Shown: positions 16,664 to 25,417 of the stretch, piece by piece
Layout: the number at the start of each line of letters is the position of its first letter
Numbering within the stretch: the stretch's first letter is position 1
Assembly: GCF_038592985.1 (NCBI RefSeq)
Contig: NZ_CP151951.1
Location: 2,347,001-2,411,000 of the forward strand
Direction of reading: 5' to 3'
DNA: 64,000 nt
Origin: Paenibacillus sp. FSL R10-2782
GTDB lineage: Bacteria; Bacillota; Bacilli; Paenibacillales; Paenibacillaceae
Made by a program: the position numbers and the translations under genes
The notes under the pieces: model-generated
What the model was told of the DNA's origin: nothing
Seen by the model: only the letters and a program-made list of their open reading frames with translations
Database searches by the model: none

Positions 16664-19117
16664 TTGTTCAGCAATAAAGAAGCATTTAAGCAGGCTTTTC
16701 GAGAGCAACTGGTCGGAAGGCTGGGCAAGCCGATGCAGGAAGCTCAGGCGGAAGACGTATACAAGGTTTTGGGCGGTATGATCCGCGAACAAGTCGGCAA
16801 AAATTGGGCGGAAACGAACCAAGCCTATAAAGAAGGACAAGAGAAGCAGGTCTATTACTTTTCACTGGAATTTTTGATAGGCCGTCTGCTGGGCAGCAAT
16901 TTGTTGAATTTGGGCGTGGTGGATATGGTCCGGCAGGCGCTAGGAGAGCTGGGCTGGGATCTGGAAGAGATTGAAGAACAGGAGGCAGACGCGGGGCTGG
17001 GCAATGGCGGTCTCGGCCGTCTGGCAGCTTGCTTCATGGATTCGCTGGCGTCCCTTGGCTATGCTGGACATGGCTGCGGCATCCGTTACAAGTATGGTCT
17101 GTTCGAGCAGCGTATTGTGGACGGAAACCAGGTGGAGCTGCCTGATTACTGGCTGCAAAAAGGAAATGTTTGGGAGGAACGCCGTCCTGACAAGAAGGTC
17201 GAGGTTCAGTTCTGGGGACATGTGGAAACTCGGGAGGAGGATGGTCGTCTTGTTTTCGAGACACAAGATGCCGAAACGGTCTGGGCCGTTCCGTACGATA
17301 TTCCACTGGTGGGCTACGGACATGCGCAGGTGAATACATTGCGGATCTGGAGCGCGGAATCAGCGCTCGATCCTGTTCGAGGGCCGATTCGAGGCGAGGG
17401 CGGTTACTATCGCTTTCTCGACTATAATCGCTCGGTGGAATCCATTTCGGCGTTCCTGTACCCGGATGATTCGAATTATGAGGGCAAGCTGCTTCGCTTG
17501 AAGCAGCAGTATTTCCTCTGCTCGGCAGGCTTGCAAAGTATTTTGCGGACGTTTGAGAAGCTTCGGTTGCCATACAGCCAGTTGCCTGACAAAATAGCGC
17601 TGCATATTAATGATACACATCCGACGCTCGTTATACCGGAGCTTATGCGTATTTTGATGGACGTGAAGGGCTTGGGCTGGGACGAAGCGTGGGATATTAC
17701 GACGCGGACGGTCTCGTATACGAATCACACGATATTGAGCGAGGCGCTGGAGCAATGGCCTGTCAACATGGTGCGGGAGCTGCTTCCGCGTGTTTCCCTG
17801 ATCATTGAAGAAATGAACAAGCGCTATTGTGCCATGCTGCTGGAGCGTTATCCGGGTCAGGACATTAAAATTGGCGAAATGGCAATTATTCATGGTGAAC
17901 AAATTCGTATGGCCCATTTGGCGATTGTTGGCAGCTACAGCGTCAACGGGGTGGCTGCGCTGCACACGCAAATTTTGAAGGAACGGGAAATGAAGCCGTT
18001 CCACGAGCTGTACCCCGGCCGTTTTAACAATAAAACGAACGGGATTGCCCATCGCCGCTGGCTCATGCACGCGAATCCCGAGCTGGCAAGCTTGTATGAT
18101 GAAACGATAGGCACACGCTGGAGAACTCGTCCACGCGAGTTGATCGACCTGCTTCGTTACAGCGGGGACGAGCCGTTCAAGGAACGGATACAGGCGATTA
18201 AGCGAAATAATAAAGTCAGGCTCGCGGAGCAGGTTTTTGCTAAACAGAGCGTGCGACTGGATACGTCCTCGATTTTTGATGTACAGGTCAAACGACTGCA
18301 TGGATATAAGCGGCAACTGCTTAATATTTTGCATGTGATGCACGTATACAATCAGCTCAAACATAATCCTTCCCTGGATGTGGTGCCACGTACGTTTATT
18401 TTTGGAGCTAAAGCTGCTCCCGGCTATTATCTTGCCAAGCTGACGATTAAGCTTATTAACAACGTAGCGGACACGATCAATCGGGATGTGGATGTCAGGG
18501 ACAAGCTGAAAGTCGTTTTTCTGGAAAATTACTCGGTTTCACTGGCCGAGCTGATTATTCCTGCGGCTGATGTCAGCGAGCAAATTTCCACGGCAGGCAA
18601 GGAAGCTTCAGGCACCGGAAATATGAAATTTATGATGAATGGTGCACTCACCCTGGGTACGCTGGACGGAGCCAATGTAGAAATGCATGAAATGGTGGGC
18701 GATGACAATATGTTCATTTTCGGACTGAAGGTGGATCAGATCGAGGCGTATTACCGGGACGGGCAGTATTCAGCGCGCAAAACAGCCAACAGCGACGAAC
18801 GGCTGCGTGAAGTGCTGGATCAACTGGTGAATGATGCTCCTTTTACGCGGCATGAACGGGAATTTGAGGCTATTTATCAATCCCTGATTGATCACAATGA
18901 CGAATACTTTGTGCTCAAGGATTTTGCGGCGTATGTAGATACTCAGGTGCATATCGAGCAGGTGTACCGAAATCCGTCTGAGTGGACGCGGCGTGCTATT
19001 GTAAACATGTCACATGCTGGCAAGTTTTCCAGTGATTGCACAATTCAGCAGTACGCGGCCGATATTTGGAACATTGTACCTCTCCAAAACGATGTCAACA
19101 AGCGAATCTTGTCCTAA
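16664..19117 (+). CDS. glgP: Glycogen phosphorylase GlgP
   Basis: The 817-residue enzyme releases glucose-1-phosphate from the non-reducing ends of alpha-1,4-glucan using PLP. Near the N-terminus are YYFSLEFLIGRLL and DAGLGNGGLGRLAACF. The PLP lysine lies in GTGNMKFMMNGALTLGTLDG, near residue 655. It starts with TTG, with AGGAGG 8 nt upstream and no ATG in frame nearby. The glycogen synthase (glgA) and branching enzyme (glgB) genes usual in bacilli are not in this cluster. Confidence 0.95.
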   Translation: MFSNKEAFKQAFREQLVGRLGKPMQEAQAEDVYKVLGGMIREQVGKNWAETNQAYKEGQEKQVYYFSLEFLIGRLLGSNLLNLGVVDMVRQALGELGWDLEEIEEQEADAGLGNGGLGRLAACFMDSLASLGYAGHGCGIRYKYGLFEQRIVDGNQVELPDYWLQKGNVWEERRPDKKVEVQFWGHVETREEDGRLVFETQDAETVWAVPYDIPLVGYGHAQVNTLRIWSAESALDPVRGPIRGEGGYYRFLDYNRSVESISAFLYPDDSNYEGKLLRLKQQYFLCSAGLQSILRTFEKLRLPYSQLPDKIALHINDTHPTLVIPELMRILMDVKGLGWDEAWDITTRTVSYTNHTILSEALEQWPVNMVRELLPRVSLIIEEMNKRYCAMLLERYPGQDIKIGEMAIIHGEQIRMAHLAIVGSYSVNGVAALHTQILKEREMKPFHELYPGRFNNKTNGIAHRRWLMHANPELASLYDETIGTRWRTRPRELIDLLRYSGDEPFKERIQAIKRNNKVRLAEQVFAKQSVRLDTSSIFDVQVKRLHGYKRQLLNILHVMHVYNQLKHNPSLDVVPRTFIFGAKAAPGYYLAKLTIKLINNVADTINRDVDVRDKLKVVFLENYSVSLAELIIPAADVSEQISTAGKEASGTGNMKFMMNGALTLGTLDGANVEMHEMVGDDNMFIFGLKVDQIEAYYRDGQYSARKTANSDERLREVLDQLVNDAPFTRHEREFEAIYQSLIDHNDEYFVLKDFAAYVDTQVHIEQVYRNPSEWTRRAIVNMSHAGKFSSDCTIQQYAADIWNIVPLQNDVNKRILS

Positions 19118-19308
19118 TACGGCGAAACAGGCGGAATGACATTGCTTTTCGAACGCTGAGGGTTATAATGACAGTATAGACATAAGTAAGGATGGGTAGC
19201 TGTATAACCTCATTCCTGAACTTGAATTGTACTGCTGAAGGAGTCCTCCTATTGATAAAGCTCAATCCGAACAGGCTCAAACCTAACCAATCAAAGAAGA
19301 AATATAAT

Positions 19309-19860
19309 ATGTTTCAAAATATATGGCGGGCGATTCGTCTGAATTTCATCAAGCTACTGCGTGCGCCGGGTGGAGTGAAGAAAATCTCTCTGGGCTTTGC
19401 CATTGGCTTCGCTTTGGAGATGATTGTTATCTCCACGGCTTCGCTGGTATATCTCGTGTTTTACCCGGTTGTCCGGCTGTCTGGTGGCTCGTTGCCTGCG
19501 GCAATTGTGGGCAACGTTGTAGGTAAGCTGACCTTTTTGCCGATTGTGCTGATGCCGTTCGCCAAGCAATTGGGAGCTTGGATTTATCCGTCCCATTACC
19601 CGGTACATGTACGGGGAGGCAGGCTCCATGAACATTCCTTTATGGAACTGTTTCATGGTAATTGGGCTGTATTTAGAGACTTGCTGCATGGAGGACTGCA
19701 CATTCTGATTGGCATGTCGATTTTCGGTGTGGTGCTAGGGGTTATCTCGTATTTTGTCATTCAAGTTCTGTATAACCGTTCGCTGCACAAACGGCTGGAA
19801 AAGCGGAAATTGCGTCATGGCGCAGCCTTTTCAGCGGCCAGACTGCTGAAGAATGGATAA
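19309..19860 (+). CDS. DUF2062 domain membrane protein
   Basis: The 183-residue protein matches DUF2062: FIKLLRAPGGVKKISLGFAIGFALEM near the N-terminus, then helices STASLVYLVFYPVVRL and a C-terminal segment GMSIFGVVLGVISYFVIQVL. About three or four membrane helices; role unknown. The ATG at 19309 has only a weak AAGAAGA ahead. A TTG at 19252 in the same frame has AAGGAG 8 nt upstream and could add 19 residues; the choice is open. A -10-like TATAAT at 19164-19169 suggests its own promoter after glgP. Confidence 0.8.
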   Translation: MFQNIWRAIRLNFIKLLRAPGGVKKISLGFAIGFALEMIVISTASLVYLVFYPVVRLSGGSLPAAIVGNVVGKLTFLPIVLMPFAKQLGAWIYPSHYPVHVRGGRLHEHSFMELFHGNWAVFRDLLHGGLHILIGMSIFGVVLGVISYFVIQVLYNRSLHKRLEKRKLRHGAAFSAARLLKNG

Positions 19861-19871
19861 CGAAGTGAATA

Positions 19872-19915
19872 AGAAGCTCCTTAAGCCTATGAACTAGGTC
19901 TGAGGGGCTTCTTTT
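19872..19915 (+). terminator. Rho-independent terminator after the DUF2062 gene
   Basis: AGAAGC/GCTTCT stem with inner CCT/AGG pairs, running into CTTTTGGTTTG, 12 nt after the stop codon. Confidence 0.75.
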
Positions 19916-20032
19916 GGTTTGTTAGTGATGGGAGAGGGAATGACATGAACGTGTTTGCCAGGATCACGGCCAATGAACGAGGAGTGGTAAGGCTAAAAAG
20001 GGTTGATTTATTTTTTATGTTTTTGTTTACAA

Positions 20033-20072
20033 AAAACTCGCCTTGTTCTTTCTAAAGAACAAGGCGAGTTTT
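20033..20072 (-). terminator. Strong terminator of the Rpn-family gene
   Basis: Two perfect 19-nt arms (20033-20051 and 20054-20072; core CTCGCCTTGTTCTTT) form a long hairpin. Read on the minus strand it ends in TTTTTT, 29 nt after the stop codon of the Rpn gene; a shorter T-run also occurs on the plus strand, so it may work both ways. Confidence 0.9.
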
Positions 20073-20100
20073 CAGGGTTAAACGCTTTGCTAAAAATAAA

Positions 20101-21009
20101 TTATTGAATCGGTTTCAATGATTGAACCTCGGATTCAGATAATCCGCTCGCTTTGGCAATAACTTCAATTTCAATATCTAAAGATAGCATGTTCCTTGCG
20201 ATTTCAACAGCTTTTTGACGCTCGCCTTTAGTCAGTCCTTCTTCCAAACCTTTAGCCAAACCTTTAGCCAAACCTTCTTCTAGCCCCTTTTTCAGACCTT
20301 TTTCCGTGGCCCACTCAATCATGGAAGCTTCGTCATGAAGGTATTTTTGACGTTCCTCGTACAAACGCCGCGCTTCCCGATCCTGACTTAGGAACTCGAG
20401 TGTATCCATCGCTTTTTTTAGAGTTGGTTCATTCACGGTAAGCACCTCCCAGTTGGATTTGTCAGCCCCTTTCAGAAAGAGAAGCCAATTAATTAAGCCA
20501 CCTTCCACTGGAACGGACGTGTCATTTACCTTCGATAATTCCATAAAATGTACCTCAAAGTCATCACTAAGCTCAATTCCCGTATGATCCTCCCGTAAAT
20601 GAAACACATTATGATATCGATCATTCGGCAGAAAGGAATAGTTTAGAATATTGATAGTGACACATTTTTTGAGTTCTTTATAGGTTTGACGCTCTTGTAA
20701 CTGACCCGAATATCTTTTACTCCAATAAAACAGAGTTCGTTTTTCAATATCATATTTATTAAATAGCTGCATTTCCACGTTAATATGTTTACCTGTTGCC
20801 GTTTTGGCCCAAATGTCAAAAATGGATTGCTTATCAAGTGGAGCATCTTTATCCGTATAAGGATTTAGCAAAATGATTTCAGTTAACGGCGACTCGCCTG
20901 ACTCCGCGAAAGTACGATTGAGAAAAGCCAAGAGTACATCTTTATTGTCTTCACTGCCAAAAATACGTTTAAACACAAAGTCATTTCGTGGGTCCAGTAG
21001 CTCGCTCAT
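20101..21009 (-). CDS. Rpn-family recombination-promoting nuclease / PD-(D/E)XK transposase-like protein
   Basis: The 302-residue protein opens LDPRNDFVFKRIFGSEDNKD, the signature start of the Rpn/PDDEXK transposase family. The nuclease core has D65 in SIFDIWAKT, then E79 and Q81 in INVEMQ, the D...ExQ pattern of these enzymes. The C-terminus (about residues 237-262) is a run of KGLxEG/AKG repeats, the variable tail typical of this family. RpnA of E. coli is a DNA endonuclease that stimulates RecA-independent recombination; recent work also links the family to phage defence. No terminal inverted repeats flank it, so it is not an intact insertion sequence. Confidence 0.85.
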   Translation of the reverse strand: MSELLDPRNDFVFKRIFGSEDNKDVLLAFLNRTFAESGESPLTEIILLNPYTDKDAPLDKQSIFDIWAKTATGKHINVEMQLFNKYDIEKRTLFYWSKRYSGQLQERQTYKELKKCVTINILNYSFLPNDRYHNVFHLREDHTGIELSDDFEVHFMELSKVNDTSVPVEGGLINWLLFLKGADKSNWEVLTVNEPTLKKAMDTLEFLSQDREARRLYEERQKYLHDEASMIEWATEKGLKKGLEEGLAKGLAKGLEEGLTKGERQKAVEIARNMLSLDIEIEVIAKASGLSESEVQSLKPIQ

Positions 21010-21076
21010 TCAAGATCATCTCCATTCCCATTTATTATATCATGTACCCCGCATATTATTGAAGGAGAGCTTGTGA

Positions 21077-21133
21077 GTATGCACACAATAATTGGCTTCA
21101 TTCGCTCGAATCGTTTACAATACGTGTGCATAC
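21077..21133 (+). promoter_or_regulatory. yhgE-like gene promoter flanked by a 10-bp inverted repeat
   Basis: GTATGCACAC (21077-21086) and GTGTGCATAC (21124-21133) are exact reverse complements. Between them is a promoter-like TTGGCT-18-TACAAT (21092-21121). The arms therefore lie just upstream of the -35 and just after the -10, a natural place for a repressor dimer or a looped pair. The regulator is not known. Confidence 0.5.
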
Positions 21134-21176
21134 AACACTGGACTACAGGTTAATGTACATACAAGGAGTGGTGAAG

Positions 21177-23852
21177 TTGCGGAAGATATGGCAAATCTAC
21201 TTAACAGACTGGAAAAATGTATTTAAAGTATCAACCGGGACTTTATTGGTCATTGGTATTATTCTTTTGCCTTCCGTCTATGCATGGGTGAATTTGAAAG
21301 CAATGTGGGATCCTTATGCAAATACATCAGGTATTAAAATTGCAGTAACGAGTCAGGATCAGGGTGCTGAGGTGAACGGGAAGAAGATTAATATCGGTGA
21401 CGAGGTTTTGCATAACCTTCAAAATAACAAAAAACTGGGCTGGACCTTTGTCAACGAAGCAGAAGCGAGAAAAGGTGTGCTGAACGGAGATTATTACGCG
21501 AGTTTGCTCATTCCAAAGGATTTTTCCAAAAAAATTACGAGCGTACTCACAGAAAATCCGCAAAAGCCAGAGATTGATTACGCCGTCAATGAAAAAATTA
21601 ATGCGGTCGCACCGAAAATTACATCTTCGGGGGCAACCGCTCTGACGAATCAGATTAGCCAAAACTTTATTGAAACCGCCAGTCAGGCCGTGCTAACCAA
21701 GTTAAAGGAAGCCGGGGTGAAGCTGGAGGAGGAGCTACCAACCATTCGCAACATTGAGAACCGGGTGTTGGAGCTGAACAACCGACTGCCGGATATCGAC
21801 AGATTAGGCAAGCAAGCAATCGAGTTGGAGCAGAATTTGCCGAAAATTAAGGCACAGGGACAAAAGATCATCGCATTGAAGGAGAAAATCCCTGAAATTA
21901 ACCGTGCTGGCGATCTGGTGCTCAAAATTGAAAAAAACTTGCCCGAGCTGGACAAGGTGGCGGCGACTATTTTAGATATACAAAAAAGGCTGCCGGATAT
22001 TCAAAAGGCCGGAGATCGGATCGTGGAGCTGGATCAAAATTTTGGTAAGGTAGAAAGCGCATTGGCTACGGCATTGGAGGACACGCAAACGGCGCTTAAG
22101 GTCATTAATGCCGCACAAAAAGCGTTGCCGGAAGTACAACAAATTGCGAATGCGGGCAAGGATTTTACAAACGGATTACTTGACTTTCTGGATAAAAATG
22201 ATGGTGCGCTTGATTCCATCGGAACGGTGGTCAAAGAGGATTTACAGTTGGTACAGCAAATGGCAAATGAAGTTTCGGAGATCACAGGGATCATCCGGGG
22301 TGTTGATTTTGATCCTAAAGTAGCACAGGCTGCGGTGAAGCGGGTTAGCGGAAGACTGACCACTGCTGTGGGAGTGCTGGATCGTATTTCTCAGTTGCTG
22401 TCCCGTGTTAACGGATATTTGCCTAGTCAGCCGCTGGATTCGCTCATTTCCCGTGTGAGCGGTGTAGAGGACCGTTTCCGTCGCTTGAATAGCACGGTTA
22501 CAAGCATCGGGGATGCCATTCAGCGCGGCGAGAAGCCTGCACAAAATCTACTGGATAACGCTGACCGCCTTGCTGGAGAAATCAGCAGCGGGATTGACAG
22601 CATTTTGGGCAACTATGATACGGAATACGCACCAGCCATTCAAAAAGCGTTGGATCAAATGAAGACCGTTGCCCGCAATTCCGCGAATGTGCTGAATACG
22701 GCTCAAGAGCAGCTACCGAATATTGAAAAAATATTAAACGACGCTCAGGCTGCCGCACAATTCGGTCAGGAAGAACTGACCCGTCTCCAGCAGGACCTGC
22801 CGCAATACCGACAAAAGCTGCATGAAGCGGCTACGACGATTCAGGGACGCATGGGCGAATTTAAGAATGCTGTAAACAAGGCAGCGGACTTCGTGAATAA
22901 CGATTTGCCAGCAGTGAAAAGTAAAATTCATCAGGCGGCGGATTTTGTGCGCAACGATTTGCCGAAGGCGGAGCAGCAGTTTGTCAAAATGGCTGACCTG
23001 ATTGAGAACAAGTTTCCCGAGGCAGAACATGCGGTGCACCAGGTAGCCAACTTTGTCAGAACGGATCTTCCTGCTGCTGAGGATTCCATACGTCAGGCCG
23101 CAGACACGATTCGCAAGCTCAAAGGTGAAAATGCCCTTGGACGGGCCATTGCGTTGCTCAAGGGGGATGTGAAAAAGGAGAGCGATTTTCTCGGCAGTCC
23201 GGTTTTGTTGAAACAGGAGCGGATTTATCCGATTCCGAACTATGGTTCTGCGATGTCGCCTTTTTATACCACATTGTCCATTTGGGTAGGTGCGATGCTG
23301 CTGGTGTCGATGTTCAGGGTAGATGTAGAAGACCCGGAAGGTAAATACAAAAGCTACCAAGTGTACTTCGGGCGGCTTATGACGTTCTCCACTATCGGTA
23401 TATTTCAGGCGCTTAGCGTGTCGCTCGGTGACTTGTTCCTGCTCGGGGCATATGTGGATGCCAAAGTGTCATTTGTACTTTCCTCCATACTGATTAGTCT
23501 CGTATTCACAGCTATGACCTATACACTGGTTTCGGTGTTTGGCAATATCGGTAAGGGGCTGGCGGTTATCTTGCTGGTGCTTCAGTTCTCTAGCTCAGGG
23601 GGCACATTCCCGATTGCGACGAGCACGCCGTTTTTTCAAGCGCTGAATCCGTTCGTTCCTTTCACCTATGCGGTTAGTCTGTTACGGGAAACGGTAGGGG
23701 GGATGCTGCCTTCGACGGTAACACGGGATGTGGTGATGCTGCTTGTATTTATCGGGGTTTGTTTCCTGTTTGGATTGGTGCTTAAGAAGCCGCTCAGCAA
23801 GTATACGAAGAAGATGGCTGAGCGAGCGAAAGAGACGAAATTGATTCCTTGA
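21177..23852 (+). CDS. YhgE/Pip-family membrane protein
   Basis: I start at TTG 21177 (MRKIWQIYLTDWKNVFK), because AAGGAG at 21163-21168 is 8 nt away; this gives 891 residues. The N-terminus has one membrane helix (STGTLLVIGIILLPSVYAWV), then a very long extracellular helical region of about 650 residues and five or six C-terminal helices. This is the build of YhgE and the Lactococcus phage infection protein Pip, an ABC-2-like family including the phage receptor and type VII secretion component YueB. The middle region holds six 17-residue repeats (residues 186-287) and four 18-residue repeats (569-640). The biological role of YhgE itself is not settled. Confidence 0.88.
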   Translation: MRKIWQIYLTDWKNVFKVSTGTLLVIGIILLPSVYAWVNLKAMWDPYANTSGIKIAVTSQDQGAEVNGKKINIGDEVLHNLQNNKKLGWTFVNEAEARKGVLNGDYYASLLIPKDFSKKITSVLTENPQKPEIDYAVNEKINAVAPKITSSGATALTNQISQNFIETASQAVLTKLKEAGVKLEEELPTIRNIENRVLELNNRLPDIDRLGKQAIELEQNLPKIKAQGQKIIALKEKIPEINRAGDLVLKIEKNLPELDKVAATILDIQKRLPDIQKAGDRIVELDQNFGKVESALATALEDTQTALKVINAAQKALPEVQQIANAGKDFTNGLLDFLDKNDGALDSIGTVVKEDLQLVQQMANEVSEITGIIRGVDFDPKVAQAAVKRVSGRLTTAVGVLDRISQLLSRVNGYLPSQPLDSLISRVSGVEDRFRRLNSTVTSIGDAIQRGEKPAQNLLDNADRLAGEISSGIDSILGNYDTEYAPAIQKALDQMKTVARNSANVLNTAQEQLPNIEKILNDAQAAAQFGQEELTRLQQDLPQYRQKLHEAATTIQGRMGEFKNAVNKAADFVNNDLPAVKSKIHQAADFVRNDLPKAEQQFVKMADLIENKFPEAEHAVHQVANFVRTDLPAAEDSIRQAADTIRKLKGENALGRAIALLKGDVKKESDFLGSPVLLKQERIYPIPNYGSAMSPFYTTLSIWVGAMLLVSMFRVDVEDPEGKYKSYQVYFGRLMTFSTIGIFQALSVSLGDLFLLGAYVDAKVSFVLSSILISLVFTAMTYTLVSVFGNIGKGLAVILLVLQFSSSGGTFPIATSTPFFQALNPFVPFTYAVSLLRETVGGMLPSTVTRDVVMLLVFIGVCFLFGLVLKKPLSKYTKKMAERAKETKLIP

Positions 23853-23896
23853 TTGTTAAAAAGAGTGGGAGTTACGGTGGTTGGATTGAGCGCTCC

Positions 23897-24063
23897 GCGT
23901 AGGATTTGATCTTACGATCGCTGTTGCCACGGGATTCTTTGGATTGGATAGGACATGAAAAGGTAAGAATCCCGTGGCAGCTTATGCTTACGATGCGAGC
24001 TTTCCAATGGAAAGCTTTCAGGCGAACGCTGGCGCTTCTTCAGATTCAAATCCTCCGCTACGC
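23897..24063 (+). repeat. Structured interspersed repeat, copy A (167 bp)
   Basis: The element begins GCGTAGGATTTGATCT and ends AGATTCAAATCCTCCGCTACGC-like (final CTACGC), so its ends pair with a 5-nt bulge. Inside is a perfect 15-bp stem, TGCCACGGGATTCTT with AAGAATCCCGTGGCA (23925-23978 region). A second copy lies inverted at 61374-61500. Copy A has about 40 extra nt (around 23981-24020) forming another hairpin, AGCTTTCC/GGAAAGCT. There is no coding capacity. It looks like a MITE or REP-type element, or a family of structured RNAs. Confidence 0.8.
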
Positions 24064-24124
24064 TGGGGCTACCACCGTAAAGTCACTTTCCTTTTAACGG
24101 TGGGTGGTAGTATGAGGGGAGATG

Positions 24125-24164
24125 GCCTCGCGTCTGCTGCTTCGGCAGGGTGCGGGGCTTTTTT
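24125..24164 (+). terminator. Rho-independent terminator
   Basis: GCCTCGC pairs with GCGGGGC (one G-U), with an inner CTGC/GCAG stem, followed by TTTTTT. It is downstream of the YhgE gene and repeat A. Confidence 0.85.
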
Positions 24165-24300
24165 GCGTGCGCTGCCAAACCTTAAAATGCATTTCGGGGT
24201 GTTTCAAGGCGGTGCTTTCTGGTTAATGAAATGAGTATGGTCTTTTTTGGCATGGGATTTTTACGGTATTTAAAACTCTTAGGCAAAGGCGGGAGGCAAT

Positions 24301-25275
24301 ATGGAGTATTCATACTTGGGAAAGTCAGGCTTAAAGGTTAGTCGGTTGTGTCTGGGCACGATGAATTTTGGGCCGGAAACCGAAGAAAAGGAAGCGTTTA
24401 AAATTATGGATGCTGCGCTGGATGCGGGCATTAATTTCTTTGATACAGCCAATGTATATGGTCATGACCGCAAAGGGTGGACGGAGGAAATTATCGGACG
24501 CTGGTTCCAGCAGGGTGGCGGTAGACGTGAGAAGGTCGTGCTTGCGACGAAGGTATACGGGGATATGAAAAATGAGAACGACGGGCCGAACGCAGGATCA
24601 GGCTTGTCAGCTTACAAAATCCGCCGTCATTTGGATGCTTCTCTGAAACGTTTGCAGACCGATCATATCGAGCTGTATCAGATGCATCATATTGACCGAA
24701 ACGTGTCATGGGATGAGCTGTGGGGCGTATTCGAGTCGGTTGTGGATCGGGGACAAGTCGATTATATCGGTTCCAGTAACTTTGCGGGCTGGCATATTGC
24801 TGTGGCGCAGGCCGAAGCGAAGGCACGCCGTTTTTTGGGGCTGGTATCCGAGCAGCATTTGTATAACCTGAATGAGCGTTCCGCCGAGCTAGAGGTATTA
24901 CCTGCGGCTCAGGAGCTGGGACTCGGTGTTATTCCATGGAGCCCGCTGGCTGGCGGATTGCTGGGACGTAATGCATTGGCAGGCACAGGCTCACGTAGCG
25001 CACGTTCCAAGGAAAAGATTGAACAAAATCGTGGGAAGCTGGAGCAATTTGCAGCGTTGTCCCGCGAGTTGGGCGAAAAGGAAGACGTGATTGCGCTGGC
25101 TTGGGTATTGTCTCATCCGGCCGTAACGGCTCCGATTATCGGCCCACGGACATTGGATCAGTTGGAGGATGCTCTGCGTGTGCCTGAGGTCAAATTGAGC
25201 GCGGATGTGCTTACCAAGCTGAATGAGATTTTCCCTGGCCCCGGCAAACCTGCGCCGGAAGCCTACGCATGGTAA
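24301..25275 (+). CDS. Aldo/keto reductase
   Basis: A 324-residue NADPH-dependent oxidoreductase of the AKR superfamily (TIM barrel). The catalytic tetrad is visible as D48 and Y53 (FFDTANVYG), K84 (LATKVYG) and H129 (LYQMHHID). The cofactor end has APIIGPRTLDQLEDAL. It resembles the YhdN/Tas-like potassium-channel-beta branch. Substrate unknown. GGGAGG is 4-5 nt before the ATG. It stands alone between two terminators. Confidence 0.9.
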   Translation: MEYSYLGKSGLKVSRLCLGTMNFGPETEEKEAFKIMDAALDAGINFFDTANVYGHDRKGWTEEIIGRWFQQGGGRREKVVLATKVYGDMKNENDGPNAGSGLSAYKIRRHLDASLKRLQTDHIELYQMHHIDRNVSWDELWGVFESVVDRGQVDYIGSSNFAGWHIAVAQAEAKARRFLGLVSEQHLYNLNERSAELEVLPAAQELGLGVIPWSPLAGGLLGRNALAGTGSRSARSKEKIEQNRGKLEQFAALSRELGEKEDVIALAWVLSHPAVTAPIIGPRTLDQLEDALRVPEVKLSADVLTKLNEIFPGPGKPAPEAYAW

Positions 25276-25312
25276 TTTAGCATCTTCCTATCGAAGACAA
25301 GAAGAGAATCAC

Positions 25313-25359
25313 AAAAAAGCAGCAGATCAGGAGTAGTCTCCTGAGTCTGCTGCTTTTTT
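25313..25359 (+). terminator. Strong terminator after the aldo/keto reductase gene
   Basis: AAAAAAGCAGCAGA (25313-25326) pairs with TCTGCTGCTTTTTT (25346-25359), with an inner CAGGAG/CTCCTG stem. A-tract and T-tract on both sides make it bidirectional, also serving the convergent exporter gene. Confidence 0.92.
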
Positions 25360-25417
25360 ACTAGATTGCCCTGTCAGAACCTGAACGATAAGCGATCATG
25401 AACAGAATAATCCTGCG

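Larger units (their letters stand above)
23853..24300. other. Gene-free stretch: split hairpin, interspersed repeat A and a terminator
   Basis: The 448-nt gap holds three things. TTACGGTGGT (23872-23881) and ACCACCGTAA (24071-24080) are complementary outer arms. Between them is repeat copy A (23897-24063). A separate terminator lies at 24125-24164. Open frames across it have no ribosome sites and follow the repeat, so I call no gene. Confidence 0.8.

Noticed and set aside
19945..20055. 36-codon plus-strand ORF starting MNVFARITANERGVV with a GGAGAGGG ahead
   Set aside because: It ends inside the terminator hairpin of the convergent Rpn gene and shows no recognisable family; could be a remnant, but support is too thin.
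20101..21009. Rpn gene as part of an insertion sequence
   Set aside because: No flanking terminal inverted repeats or target duplication; it ends in its own terminator.
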